Below, in pieces: positions 51,449 through 58,650 of a DNA stretch of 64,000 bases. The stretch is taken from NCBI GenBank assembly GCA_964522095.1, contig CAZFSO010000004.1, positions 1 through 64,000 of the forward strand, written 5' to 3'. The notes under the pieces are model-generated. The model searched no databases and was not told where the DNA came from. It worked only from the letters and a program-made list of their open reading frames with translations. The first letter of the stretch is position 1. Each line of letters begins with the position of its first letter. The translations under genes were made by a program, and so were the position numbers. The stretch comes from UBA6054 sp964522095. GTDB taxonomy: Bacteria > Planctomycetota > Phycisphaerae > Phycisphaerales > UBA1924.

Positions 51449-53776
51449 CTACATCATCGCCAAAGGGTCGACGTCGACCGCAGTCGCCGCGTCGCTCTTC
51501 ACAAGCCCCCTGGCCCGCAACGCGCCAAGCACCGCCTGGATCGAGCGCGGGTCGTCGGCCGTCAGTTCCACGCTGACACGCCATTTGTCCGTGATCCGGG
51601 CGATGACGCAGTCCTGCGGCCCCTGCACCCGCACCCTTGTCCCGCCGGCCTCGGCCATCAGGCCGGCCAGTTCGGCGGCCCGGTTCCAGGCCTTCTCGTG
51701 GTCCTCGTCACGCACGACCACCCGCGCCATCCGCGTCGAGGGGGGCAGCCCCGCCCGGCGCCGGTTGGCGACCTCCCGCTCGGCGAACGCCGCGTAGTCG
51801 TGCCGCCCGGCGAGCACGATCGCCGGGTTGTCCGGGTTGTAGGTCTGCACGACGACCACGCCCGGGCGGTCACCTCGGCCCGCCCGGCCCGCGACCTGGG
51901 CGACCAGTTGGAAGGTGCGTTCCTCGGCCCGGAAGTCGGGCAGCGTCAGCGCGGTGTCGGCGCTGAGCACCCCGACCAGCGACACGCCCGGGAAGTCCAG
52001 CCCCTTGGCGATCATCTGCGTGCCCAAGAGCACCCGCAGTTCGCCCCTCCCGAAGCGCCCGAGCACGTCGAAGTAGTCCGCCGCCCGCCGCATGGTGTCC
52101 GCGTCGACGCGCTCGAAGCCCGTGCCCCGCAGCAGCCCGTGGGAAGCGCCGAACCGGCGCTCGAGTTCCTCCTCGACGCGCTGCGTGCCCGAGCCGAGTT
52201 CCACCAGCGGCTTGCCGGAGATCGGGCAGCGGTGGGGGATGAGGCGCTCGTCGCCGCAGTGGTGGCAGCGGACGTAGCGCCGCCCGCCCTGCTCGCGCAC
52301 GCTGCCGCGGTGGACGACCATGGTCGCGTCGCAGCGTTCGCACTCCAGTTTCCAGCCGCAGGTGCGGTCCGAGCAGACCACCACCGAGGCGAACCCGCGC
52401 CGGTTGAGCAGCAGGATGGCCTGCCCGCCGGCGTCGAGGGCCTGCCCGAGCGCCTTGTGGAGCGTCGGGCCGATCGCGTCCTCCTCGGACGCTCGCCCGC
52501 GTTCCTGGCGCATGGCGGGGCGCTCGCGCGCCATGTCGACCACCGTCACCCGCGGCATGCGCCCCCCGCCGACCCGCTCGCCCAGGCGCCACAGCGCGAA
52601 GCGGCCCGACCGGGCGTTGTGCCAACTCTCAAGCGCCGGCGTGGCCGAGCCGAGCACGACCGTGCAGCCCTCGATGTGGGCGCGCTTGATCGCGACGTCG
52701 CGGGCGTGGTAGCGGGGCAGTTGGTCCTGCTTGTACGACGCGTCGTGCTCCTCGTCGACCACGATCACGCCCAGGTTGCGCACCGGGGCGAAGACGGCCG
52801 ACCGGGCGCCGACGACCACCCGCGCCTCGCCGCAGGCCGCGGCCTGCCATTGCTTGTGCCGGGCCGACGCGCTCAGGCCCGAGTGCAGCACCGCGACGCC
52901 GTGCTCGCGGAAGCGGGCGACGAACCGCCCGGCGGTCTGCGGCGTCAGCGCGATCTCGGGCACCAGGACGATCGCGTTGCGCCCGGCCCCGAGCACGCGG
53001 TCCAGCACGCGCAGGTACACCTCGGTCTTGCCCGACCCCGTGACCCCGTGCACCAGGTGGACGCCGAAGCCGCCCAGCGTCGCGCCGATCCCCTCGACCA
53101 CGCCCGCCTGGGCCTCGGTCAACCGTGCGACCGGGGGCGAGGACTCGGCCTGCTCGAAGAGTTCCGGCGCCCGCACCTCTCGCCGCTCGACCCACTCCAG
53201 CACGCCCATGGCGATCAGGCGGTTGACCGGGCCCGCATTGGAGACCCCCAGCAGCGTGCCGAGGTCGCGCGGCTCCATCGGGAATGCGCCCGGGTCGACC
53301 CCCCGCAACGCCTCCCAGGCGCTGGCGACGGTCGGGGTCAGCCCGCCCGGGGGCTCGGCGCCCTCGACCCGGCGGATCAGGCGGACGGTCCGGCTCCCCG
53401 TGCCCGCCTTCACCGCCGCGGGGAGCATCGAGGCGAGCACCATCCCGACCGGACAGCAGTAGTACCCCGCCAGCCAGCGGCCCAGTTCGACCAAGGGTTC
53501 GGGGAGTCGGGCGCCCGTGACCCGGTGCACGGGCTTGACGCGTCCGGGCTCGTAACCGCCGAGCATCTCGGCGCCGCCGACTTCCAGCACCACGCCGCCG
53601 ACGCGCTGGTTGTTGCGTCCGACCGGCACCTCGACGCGGTCGCCGATGCGGATCGACTCCCCCTCAAACCGGTAGGTCAGGCCGTCGTCCCGGTCCACGC
53701 CGCGCTCGACCGCGACCCGGACGAACACGCTCCCCGCGGCCACGTTGTCCACGCCCCGGAAGGGCAGAAGCGTCAT
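51449..53776 (-). CDS. priA: Primosomal protein N' (PriA helicase) with altered zinc site
   Basis: 775 residues. N-terminal 3'-DNA-binding domain, winged-helix region, then DEAD-like helicase: Walker A HGVTGSGKTEVYL, VPEIALTPQ, DEEHD (DEAH-like) and SYKQDQLPRYHARDVA, later GTQMIAKGLDFPGV and VAGRAGRGDRPG (motif VI). The zinc region between them departs from the usual four CxxC pairs: the first reads CSDRTC (CxxxxC), second CERC and third CHHC are normal, and the fourth is CPIS, lacking its final Cys. Restarts stalled forks by loading DnaB via PriB/DnaT or alternatives. A bidirectional promoter shared with carA lies 5 nt upstream. Confidence 0.94.
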   Translation of the reverse strand: MTLLPFRGVDNVAAGSVFVRVAVERGVDRDDGLTYRFEGESIRIGDRVEVPVGRNNQRVGGVVLEVGGAEMLGGYEPGRVKPVHRVTGARLPEPLVELGRWLAGYYCCPVGMVLASMLPAAVKAGTGSRTVRLIRRVEGAEPPGGLTPTVASAWEALRGVDPGAFPMEPRDLGTLLGVSNAGPVNRLIAMGVLEWVERREVRAPELFEQAESSPPVARLTEAQAGVVEGIGATLGGFGVHLVHGVTGSGKTEVYLRVLDRVLGAGRNAIVLVPEIALTPQTAGRFVARFREHGVAVLHSGLSASARHKQWQAAACGEARVVVGARSAVFAPVRNLGVIVVDEEHDASYKQDQLPRYHARDVAIKRAHIEGCTVVLGSATPALESWHNARSGRFALWRLGERVGGGRMPRVTVVDMARERPAMRQERGRASEEDAIGPTLHKALGQALDAGGQAILLLNRRGFASVVVCSDRTCGWKLECERCDATMVVHRGSVREQGGRRYVRCHHCGDERLIPHRCPISGKPLVELGSGTQRVEEELERRFGASHGLLRGTGFERVDADTMRRAADYFDVLGRFGRGELRVLLGTQMIAKGLDFPGVSLVGVLSADTALTLPDFRAEERTFQLVAQVAGRAGRGDRPGVVVVQTYNPDNPAIVLAGRHDYAAFAEREVANRRRAGLPPSTRMARVVVRDEDHEKAWNRAAELAGLMAEAGGTRVRVQGPQDCVIARITDKWRVSVELTADDPRSIQAVLGALRARGLVKSDAATAVDVDPLAMM

Positions 53777-53781
53777 GACGG

Positions 53782-53791
53782 ACCATACACT
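53782..53791. promoter_or_regulatory. Bidirectional -10 element, priA / carA
   Basis: The decamer ACCATACACT holds TATGGT on the minus strand (53787-53782, 5 nt before priA ATG 53776) and TACACT on the plus strand (53786-53791, 8 nt before carA ATG 53800), sharing the central TA. With only 23 bp between the two start codons, any -35 elements must lie inside the opposite gene. Confidence 0.55.
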
Positions 53792-53799
53792 TCATCCCG

Positions 53800-54990
53800 A
53801 TGCCCAACACAGAATCAGCACCGGCCCGCCTCGCGCTCGCAGACGGCACGATCTTCCATGGCACCGCCTTCGGAGCCACCGGCCAGGGCGTCCGCTCGGT
53901 CGGGGAGGTGGTGTTCAACACCGCGCTGACGGGGTATCAGGAGTCGGTCACCGACCCTTCGTACGTCGGCCAGATCCTCGTGCAGACCACGCCGATGATC
54001 GGCAACACCGGCGTCAACAGCGAGGACCTCGAGTCGGCGAGCGTGCAGGTGGCGGGGTTCGTGATCCACGAGCGCACGCGCACGCACTCGAACTACCGGG
54101 CCACCGGCGGGCTCGACGACTGGTTGCGGGAGGCCGGCGTGCTCGGGCTGGCCGACGTCGACACGCGCACGCTGACGCGCCATCTCCGCTCGGCGGGCGT
54201 GACCATGGGCGTGCTGACGGACGACCCAGCCGCGACCGATGCGGAACTGGTGGCCATCGCCCGCGACGCGGCGCCGATGGACGGCCAGAACCTCGCGGCC
54301 ATGGTCGGCTGCGCCACGCCCTTCGCGTGGGACGAGACGCTCGGCGATTGGGCACCGGAGATCACCCCGTCGGACGACAGCCCGGTGGTGCTCGCGCTGG
54401 ACTGCGGGGCCAAGCGGAACATCCTGCGCAACCTCGCGTCACGCCACTGCCGCGTGCGGGTCGTGCCCCACACGATCTCGGCGGCCGACCTCAAGGAGCA
54501 GTTCGAGGCGGGCAAGGCGCACGGCCTGTTCCTCTCCAACGGGCCGGGCGACCCGGACGCGGTGCAGGAGACGGTCGCCACGCTGCGCGAAGTTATCCAC
54601 GATCCGGATTTATCGGACGTGCCGGTCTTTGGGATCTGCTTGGGACACCAGTTGCTCGCCCTGGCCATGGGCGCCAGCACCTACAAACTCCCCTTCGGGC
54701 ACCGCGGCGCCAACCAGCCCGTGCGCGACGAGCGGACGGGGCGCGTGGAGATCACCAGCCAGAACCACGGCTTCGCGGTCGAGACCGAGTCGCTGCGCCG
54801 GGCCGGGGGGCGTCCGACGCACGTCCACCTGAACGACGGGACGCTGGCGGGGTTCGAGTTGCCGGGGCGTCCGGTGTTCTCCGTCCAGTTCCACCCCGAG
54901 GCGTCTCCCGGGCCGCACGACGCGGGCCATTTGTTCGATCGGTTCGCGGAAGCCGCCCGAGAACGCCTGCGCCAGCGGTCGGCGCGCTGA
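53800..54990 (+). CDS. carA: Carbamoyl-phosphate synthase small subunit
   Basis: 396 residues. N-terminal CPSase domain LALADGTIFHGTAFG..VGEVVFNTALTGYQESVTDPSY, diagnostic of CarA. C-terminal class I glutamine amidotransferase: oxyanion LSNGPGDPD, nucleophile VFGICLGHQLLALAMG (Cys), and SQNHGFAVE plus VQFHPEASPGPHD (His/Glu). It supplies ammonia from glutamine to CarB for pyrimidine and arginine synthesis, the latter feeding the speA pathway. carB does not follow; the next gene is a secreted dockerin protein. Confidence 0.95.
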   Translation: MPNTESAPARLALADGTIFHGTAFGATGQGVRSVGEVVFNTALTGYQESVTDPSYVGQILVQTTPMIGNTGVNSEDLESASVQVAGFVIHERTRTHSNYRATGGLDDWLREAGVLGLADVDTRTLTRHLRSAGVTMGVLTDDPAATDAELVAIARDAAPMDGQNLAAMVGCATPFAWDETLGDWAPEITPSDDSPVVLALDCGAKRNILRNLASRHCRVRVVPHTISAADLKEQFEAGKAHGLFLSNGPGDPDAVQETVATLREVIHDPDLSDVPVFGICLGHQLLALAMGASTYKLPFGHRGANQPVRDERTGRVEITSQNHGFAVETESLRRAGGRPTHVHLNDGTLAGFELPGRPVFSVQFHPEASPGPHDAGHLFDRFAEAARERLRQRSAR

Positions 54991-55334
54991 CCGTTTCAGG
55001 GGGGGTCACCCCGGTCAGCGGGATGTTTGGTTGATTTCTCGCCAAATCGCCGGGTTGGGTCTTGCAGGAAAATCGCGCCGGGGTATATTGCATCAGTTGG
55101 GGTCTCCGACCGGATCGTCGTCTGGATGGCGGTCCGAGCGCGAGCGCCCATCTGCGTGTCGGCCGGCGTGGAGTGCCGGCGTTCTGAGCGAAGTGAGCGG
55201 AGAGAGCTTGCGACGCGATCCTGTTGAGTCGTCCACCCGGGCCGAGCGGTCCGGGGAGGGTGTTCGTGTGTTTCCGTTTCCGCCTTCCCTCGTTCGGGCA
55301 GGCTTGAAGTGGTTCTGTAAAGAGGAGCATGTTC
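54991..55334. other. 344-bp region upstream of the second dockerin gene
   Basis: No coding frame supported. Contains a clear promoter (55062-55089) and a predicted leader of roughly 240 nt, which holds the hairpin GCCGGC-GTGGAGT-GCCGGC (55162-55180) and ends with GAGGAG before the gene. The long leader contrasts with the leaderless genes nearby. Confidence 0.6.
55062..55089 (+). promoter_or_regulatory. Sigma70-like promoter of the second dockerin gene
   Basis: TTGCAG (55062-55067), 16-nt spacer, TATATT (55084-55089). The surrounding bases are the most AT-rich in this region. Confidence 0.6.
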
Positions 55335-56600
55335 ATGGGTATCACCAGCACTCTCACCATCGTCCTGGCCGCCGGGCTCGTCGGCTCGGCCGCCGCGAGC
55401 GACCGGCAGCAGAAGACTCCGTTCGAAGCCGAGCGGATGCTCTCGCTGACCCCGGTCGACGCCGGCCACTTCTACATCAACGCCGCCACCGGCGAGCGCA
55501 TCCTCAGCGTGAAGGAGACCGCCAAGATCGGTCAGCGCGGCACCGGTGAGGTCGAACTGTGGGCGCAGGACAACCAGACGCCCTGCACCGACCTGGGCGC
55601 CCCGTACACCGAGGGCGGCGCCGGCCTGGTCGTCTTCGAGGACCCCTTCGCCGAGATCGCCACCGTCCCCGTGACCGACGAGACCTGGATGGACTGGGGC
55701 GACGTGCCCGCCAACACCAAGGTCGACGGCTTCTCGTTCGTCTTCTCCAGCCTGATCGACACCGCCGAGGGCGAGTCGATCCCCGGCATGAACGCCGTCT
55801 ACACCTTCTACGACCAGGAGAACGGCTTCAACTGGTGCGACCGCGTCACCCTGCTGTCGCTGACCGTCGAGGACATGGCCGGCAACAACGCCGACCCGGG
55901 CTTCCTGAGCGTCTGGACCTACACCATCGACCTCAACGGCCTCGCGACCATGGAGTTCGGTGACGACGACGGCGACAGCCAGGGCGCCGACCTGTTCAAC
56001 GAGTTCTCCTACTTCGACGCCGACTTCGACGGCCTGCACGACATCGGCTGGCTCGTCGAGCACCAGCAGCCCGAGGACCCGGCCTGGCAGGGCGTCACCG
56101 CCCAGTTCCCCATGGCCCCCCGCGGCACGGTTGACCCCGTCACCGGCGAACTCATCATCGACACCTCCTTCCCCGGCGGCACCCCCGGCGCTGAGGACGG
56201 CTGGGACGTCTTCTTCGGCCCCGGCATGTTTGACGAGGGCACCGGCGAGTACGACCCCGGTGAGTACGACGGCACCTACGGCTTCATCCACCCGGACGGA
56301 CAGGGCGGCTTCATCACCTTCGGCTTCACCTGCGACGGCGACGGTGACGGCATCTTCGAAGGCGACGACGAGTTCACCCCCTGGGGCGGCTTCTACATGA
56401 TCCTCCTCGCCATCGAGGGTGGCGAGCCCGTGTGCCCCGGTGACTTCGACGGCAGCGGCGCGGTCGACGTGTTCGACCTGCTCGGCTTCATCGACGCCTA
56501 CACCTCCAGCGACCTCGCGGCCGACTTCGACAACAGCGGCGTGGTCGACGTGTTCGACCTGCTCGGCTTCATCGACGCCTACAGCGCCGGCTGCCCGTAA
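55335..56600 (+). CDS. Secreted GC-type dockerin protein of unknown function
   Basis: 421 residues from ATG 55335; GAGGAG is 7 nt upstream of this ATG and only 1 nt upstream of the in-frame ATG at 55329. Signal peptide STLTIVLAAGLVGSAAAS, then an Asp/Gly-rich body of about 340 residues with few basic residues (acidic, likely Ca-binding, secreted) and several Cys that may form disulfides (TPCTDLG, NWCDRV, FTCDGDGDG). The end, from Cys367, is a GC-type dockerin with two EF-hand-like loops (DFDGSGAVDVFD and DFDNSGVVDVFD) bracketed by CPG and GCP. It is strongly similar in this module to the protein at 3040-5091, while the bodies appear unrelated. Codon use is distinctly C-ending (e.g. GAC, ACC), consistent with high expression. 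Confidence 0.88.
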   Translation: MGITSTLTIVLAAGLVGSAAASDRQQKTPFEAERMLSLTPVDAGHFYINAATGERILSVKETAKIGQRGTGEVELWAQDNQTPCTDLGAPYTEGGAGLVVFEDPFAEIATVPVTDETWMDWGDVPANTKVDGFSFVFSSLIDTAEGESIPGMNAVYTFYDQENGFNWCDRVTLLSLTVEDMAGNNADPGFLSVWTYTIDLNGLATMEFGDDDGDSQGADLFNEFSYFDADFDGLHDIGWLVEHQQPEDPAWQGVTAQFPMAPRGTVDPVTGELIIDTSFPGGTPGAEDGWDVFFGPGMFDEGTGEYDPGEYDGTYGFIHPDGQGGFITFGFTCDGDGDGIFEGDDEFTPWGGFYMILLAIEGGEPVCPGDFDGSGAVDVFDLLGFIDAYTSSDLAADFDNSGVVDVFDLLGFIDAYSAGCP

Positions 56601-56629
56601 CACGGCCCCGACGCGTCACGCGTAATCTC

Positions 56630-56663
56630 AACGCCCGGGGCCGCAACGCCCCGGGCGTTCTTC
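56630..56663. terminator. Terminator-like hairpin between dockerin gene and convergent rhodanese gene
   Basis: AACGCCCGGGGC (56630-56641) pairs with GCCCCGGGCGTT (56648-56659), 12 bp with a 6-nt loop, followed by CTTCGTTG. The U tract is weak. Both genes end nearby, so it may serve both directions. Confidence 0.6.
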
Positions 56664-56725
56664 GTTGATCGACCGCCCGCCCGCTCGCGCCCGCTAACGC
56701 GCACCCAGCGTCACCACCCGTGCTT

Positions 56726-57100
56726 TCAATACCGCGGGACGGAAGGGTCGACGCGCAGCGACCACCACTCGATCCCCCCCGCCACGGACCGCGCCTGCTC
56801 CACGCCCATGCGCTGCAGCGCCAGCGCGGCCGCCAGCGACCGCCGGCCCGTGTGACAGATCAGGGCGAGAGTCTGGTCCTCGTCGAAGTCGAGTTCGTTG
56901 ATGCGGGCCGCCAGTTCGCCCATTGGGACGTGCAGAGCGCCCTCGACCGACGCGATGGCGAGTTCCTCGGGCTCGCGGATGTCAACCAGCACGACGGAGC
57001 CGTCGGACATGCCCTCGCGGGTGCGGACGACCGAGACCTCCAGGTCCGGGTTGAACGGGTAGCGGGGCGGGTTGTCGGGCGCGGGGTGGTCAGCGGTCAT
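56726..57100 (-). CDS. Rhodanese-like domain protein
   Basis: 124 residues from ATG 57100 (GGAG 7 nt upstream; TTG 57106 is an alternative). Single rhodanese domain: VVLVDIREPEELAIASVEGALHVP, then the active-site loop LICHTGRRS with catalytic Cys and basic residues for persulfide binding, and VAGGIEWW near the end. It should transfer sulfur from thiosulfate or a persulfide; small stand-alone rhodaneses of this kind act in sulfide detoxification or sulfur trafficking. Last gene of the TPR-recX-lipoprotein-rhodanese operon, overlapping the lipoprotein gene by 11 nt. Confidence 0.9.
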   Translation of the reverse strand: MTADHPAPDNPPRYPFNPDLEVSVVRTREGMSDGSVVLVDIREPEELAIASVEGALHVPMGELAARINELDFDEDQTLALICHTGRRSLAAALALQRMGVEQARSVAGGIEWWSLRVDPSVPRY

Positions 57101-57587
57101 CGTCAATCTCCGTTGGTCGCCCGCCCACGGTGCCGGTGCGGCGTCGCTCGGCGCGCTCGCGTTTCCAGACCTCGCGCGGGCTCCAGGTCCACCAGCCGCT
57201 GCGTCCGGCCCGCCAGGCCCGACGCGGCGCGAGGAGCGGGTCGAAGGCCGACCGGCCGATGTCCTGAGCGGTCTCGAACCAGTCGTGGTCGCCGCGTCGG
57301 GGTCGGTCGGGCGTGGGGAACACGCCGGCCCGCTCGGGCCCGGACCGGCGGCTGATCGGGCGCGGCAGCCTGAACGGCTCGGCGTGCACGACGCCGTCGA
57401 TCGGGGCGACCACGATCATCGTCCGCCAGCGCGCCCGGTCCGGCGTCCCCGGGCCGGCCATCGTCATGGCGGGGCCTTCCCGGAAACTGGTCGTCGCGCG
57501 CGTGCCGATGGCCAGGCGCTCGTTGTGATGGCACACGCACCCCGGCAGGAGCGCGGCGGCCGCCAGCATGGCGAGCGCCTCTTTCAT
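57090..57587 (-). CDS. Unknown small lipoprotein
   Basis: 165 residues. MKEALAMLAAAALLPGCVCHHN is a lipoprotein signal with lipobox LPGC; lipidated Cys17 is followed by a second Cys and two His (CVCHHN), which could bind a metal. The remainder is basic and Trp/Arg-rich with no recognised domain. ATG overlaps recX's stop by ATGA, and the end overlaps the rhodanese start, so it is translated as part of the operon. Confidence 0.7.
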   Translation of the reverse strand: MKEALAMLAAAALLPGCVCHHNERLAIGTRATTSFREGPAMTMAGPGTPDRARWRTMIVVAPIDGVVHAEPFRLPRPISRRSGPERAGVFPTPDRPRRGDHDWFETAQDIGRSAFDPLLAPRRAWRAGRSGWWTWSPREVWKRERAERRRTGTVGGRPTEIDDDR

Positions 57588-58297
57588 GCGTCACGCGCCT
57601 CCCGGAGGGCCTCGTCGACGGCCTGGCGGACCACCGGCCCGCTGAACCCCCGGCGCAGCAAGCGGCCCGTGAGCCGGCGCCGGGCGGCGTCCGCGTCCGC
57701 GTTGCGGCTCAATGAACGGGCCGCGGACCGCGCGACGCGCCGGGCGTCGTCGAGTTCGTCACGCCCGTCCATCGCCTGGTCCAGCGCCTGCGAGGCGGCT
57801 TCGCCGCGCACGCCGTGGGCGCGGAGTTTGGCCTCGAGCAGGCGGCGCCCCGCGGGCTTGCGGGCCAGTTCGTTGCGGACGAGCACCTCGGCGTAGCGGG
57901 CGTCGTCCAGCGCGCCCAGGCCCGCGTAGCGGTCGGCGCAGGCCTCGGCGGTGGCGCGGGCGTGCCCGCGTTGGGTCAGGGCTCGGACGAGGCCCTCCCG
58001 CGACCGCATGCGCGCGGCGAGCAGCCGGAGCGCGGCCCGGTCGCAGAGGCGCTCGCGGACCTCGGCGTCGAGCCGGTCGGCGAGCGCCTCGGTCCACGCG
58101 ATGGGCGCGGCGTTCAGCCCGGCCTCGACGGCCGTCTCGCGGTCGCACACGCCGGCGCGCACGCCGTCGAGCAGGATCCACACGCGCCCGGGGTCGTCGC
58201 GGACGGCCCGGACGGCGCTGAGCGTGGCGGTCCCGTCGCGCGGGGTGCGTTCCCACGCCTGGATCGGGGTGCGTGCTCGGCCGGCCGGGCGGGTCAT
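57584..58297 (-). CDS. recX: RecX-family regulatory protein
   Basis: 237 residues from ATG 58297 (ATGA overlap with the TPR gene's stop). Three-helix RecX repeats: LRLLAARMRSREGLVRALTQRGHA..ACADRYAGLGALDDARYAEVLVRNELARKPAGRRLLEAKLRAHGV, with the DDARYAE..V element typical of RecX. The N-terminal about 80 residues are extra relative to short RecX. It binds and caps RecA filaments to limit strand exchange. recA is not adjacent here, unlike many genomes. Confidence 0.88.
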   Translation of the reverse strand: MTRPAGRARTPIQAWERTPRDGTATLSAVRAVRDDPGRVWILLDGVRAGVCDRETAVEAGLNAAPIAWTEALADRLDAEVRERLCDRAALRLLAARMRSREGLVRALTQRGHARATAEACADRYAGLGALDDARYAEVLVRNELARKPAGRRLLEAKLRAHGVRGEAASQALDQAMDGRDELDDARRVARSAARSLSRNADADAARRRLTGRLLRRGFSGPVVRQAVDEALREARDA

Positions 58298-58602
58298 CCC
58301 AGTTCGTCCAGGTAGCCGGCCAGTTCGGACCAGGCCTTCTGATCGCCCGCTGCACGGGCGACGCTGACGCCCTCGCGGAGCGTCGCGACGGCCTCGGCGG
58401 TCCGTTCCGCGGCTTCCAAGGCCCGGGCCTTGTGGAAGAAGGCGTAAGCATGGGCCGGGTCGGCGGCGATGGTGCGGTCGAACCACGCGACGGCCTGGTC
58501 GAAATCGCCCAGGCGCATGTGCTCCTGGGCGATGCCGTAGAGCAGGAACGGGTCGTTCGGCTCGGCTTCGAGCAGGCGCGTGAGTTGTTCGATGCTCGGC
58601 AT
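58294..58602 (-). CDS. Small TPR-repeat protein
   Basis: 102 residues with two to three TPR units: LLYGIAQEHMRLGDFDQAVAWFDRTIAADPAHAYAFFHKARALEAAERTAEAVATLREGV gives two consecutive TPRs with the W-LG-Y-A-F-A-P positions. A minimal scaffold for protein contacts; partner unknown, first gene of the recX operon. TACGCT lies 6 nt before the ATG, suggesting a leaderless transcript. Confidence 0.88.
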   Translation of the reverse strand: MPSIEQLTRLLEAEPNDPFLLYGIAQEHMRLGDFDQAVAWFDRTIAADPAHAYAFFHKARALEAAERTAEAVATLREGVSVARAAGDQKAWSELAGYLDELG

Positions 58603-58608
58603 GCGGTG

Positions 58609-58614
58609 AGCGTA
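58609..58614 (-). promoter_or_regulatory. Leaderless -10 element of the TPR-recX operon
   Basis: Minus-strand TACGCT ends 6 nt before ATG 58602. Confidence 0.45.
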
Positions 58615-58650
58615 CCCGGCCCGGCGGGGTCCGTCCCGGCAGGGGCTTGG

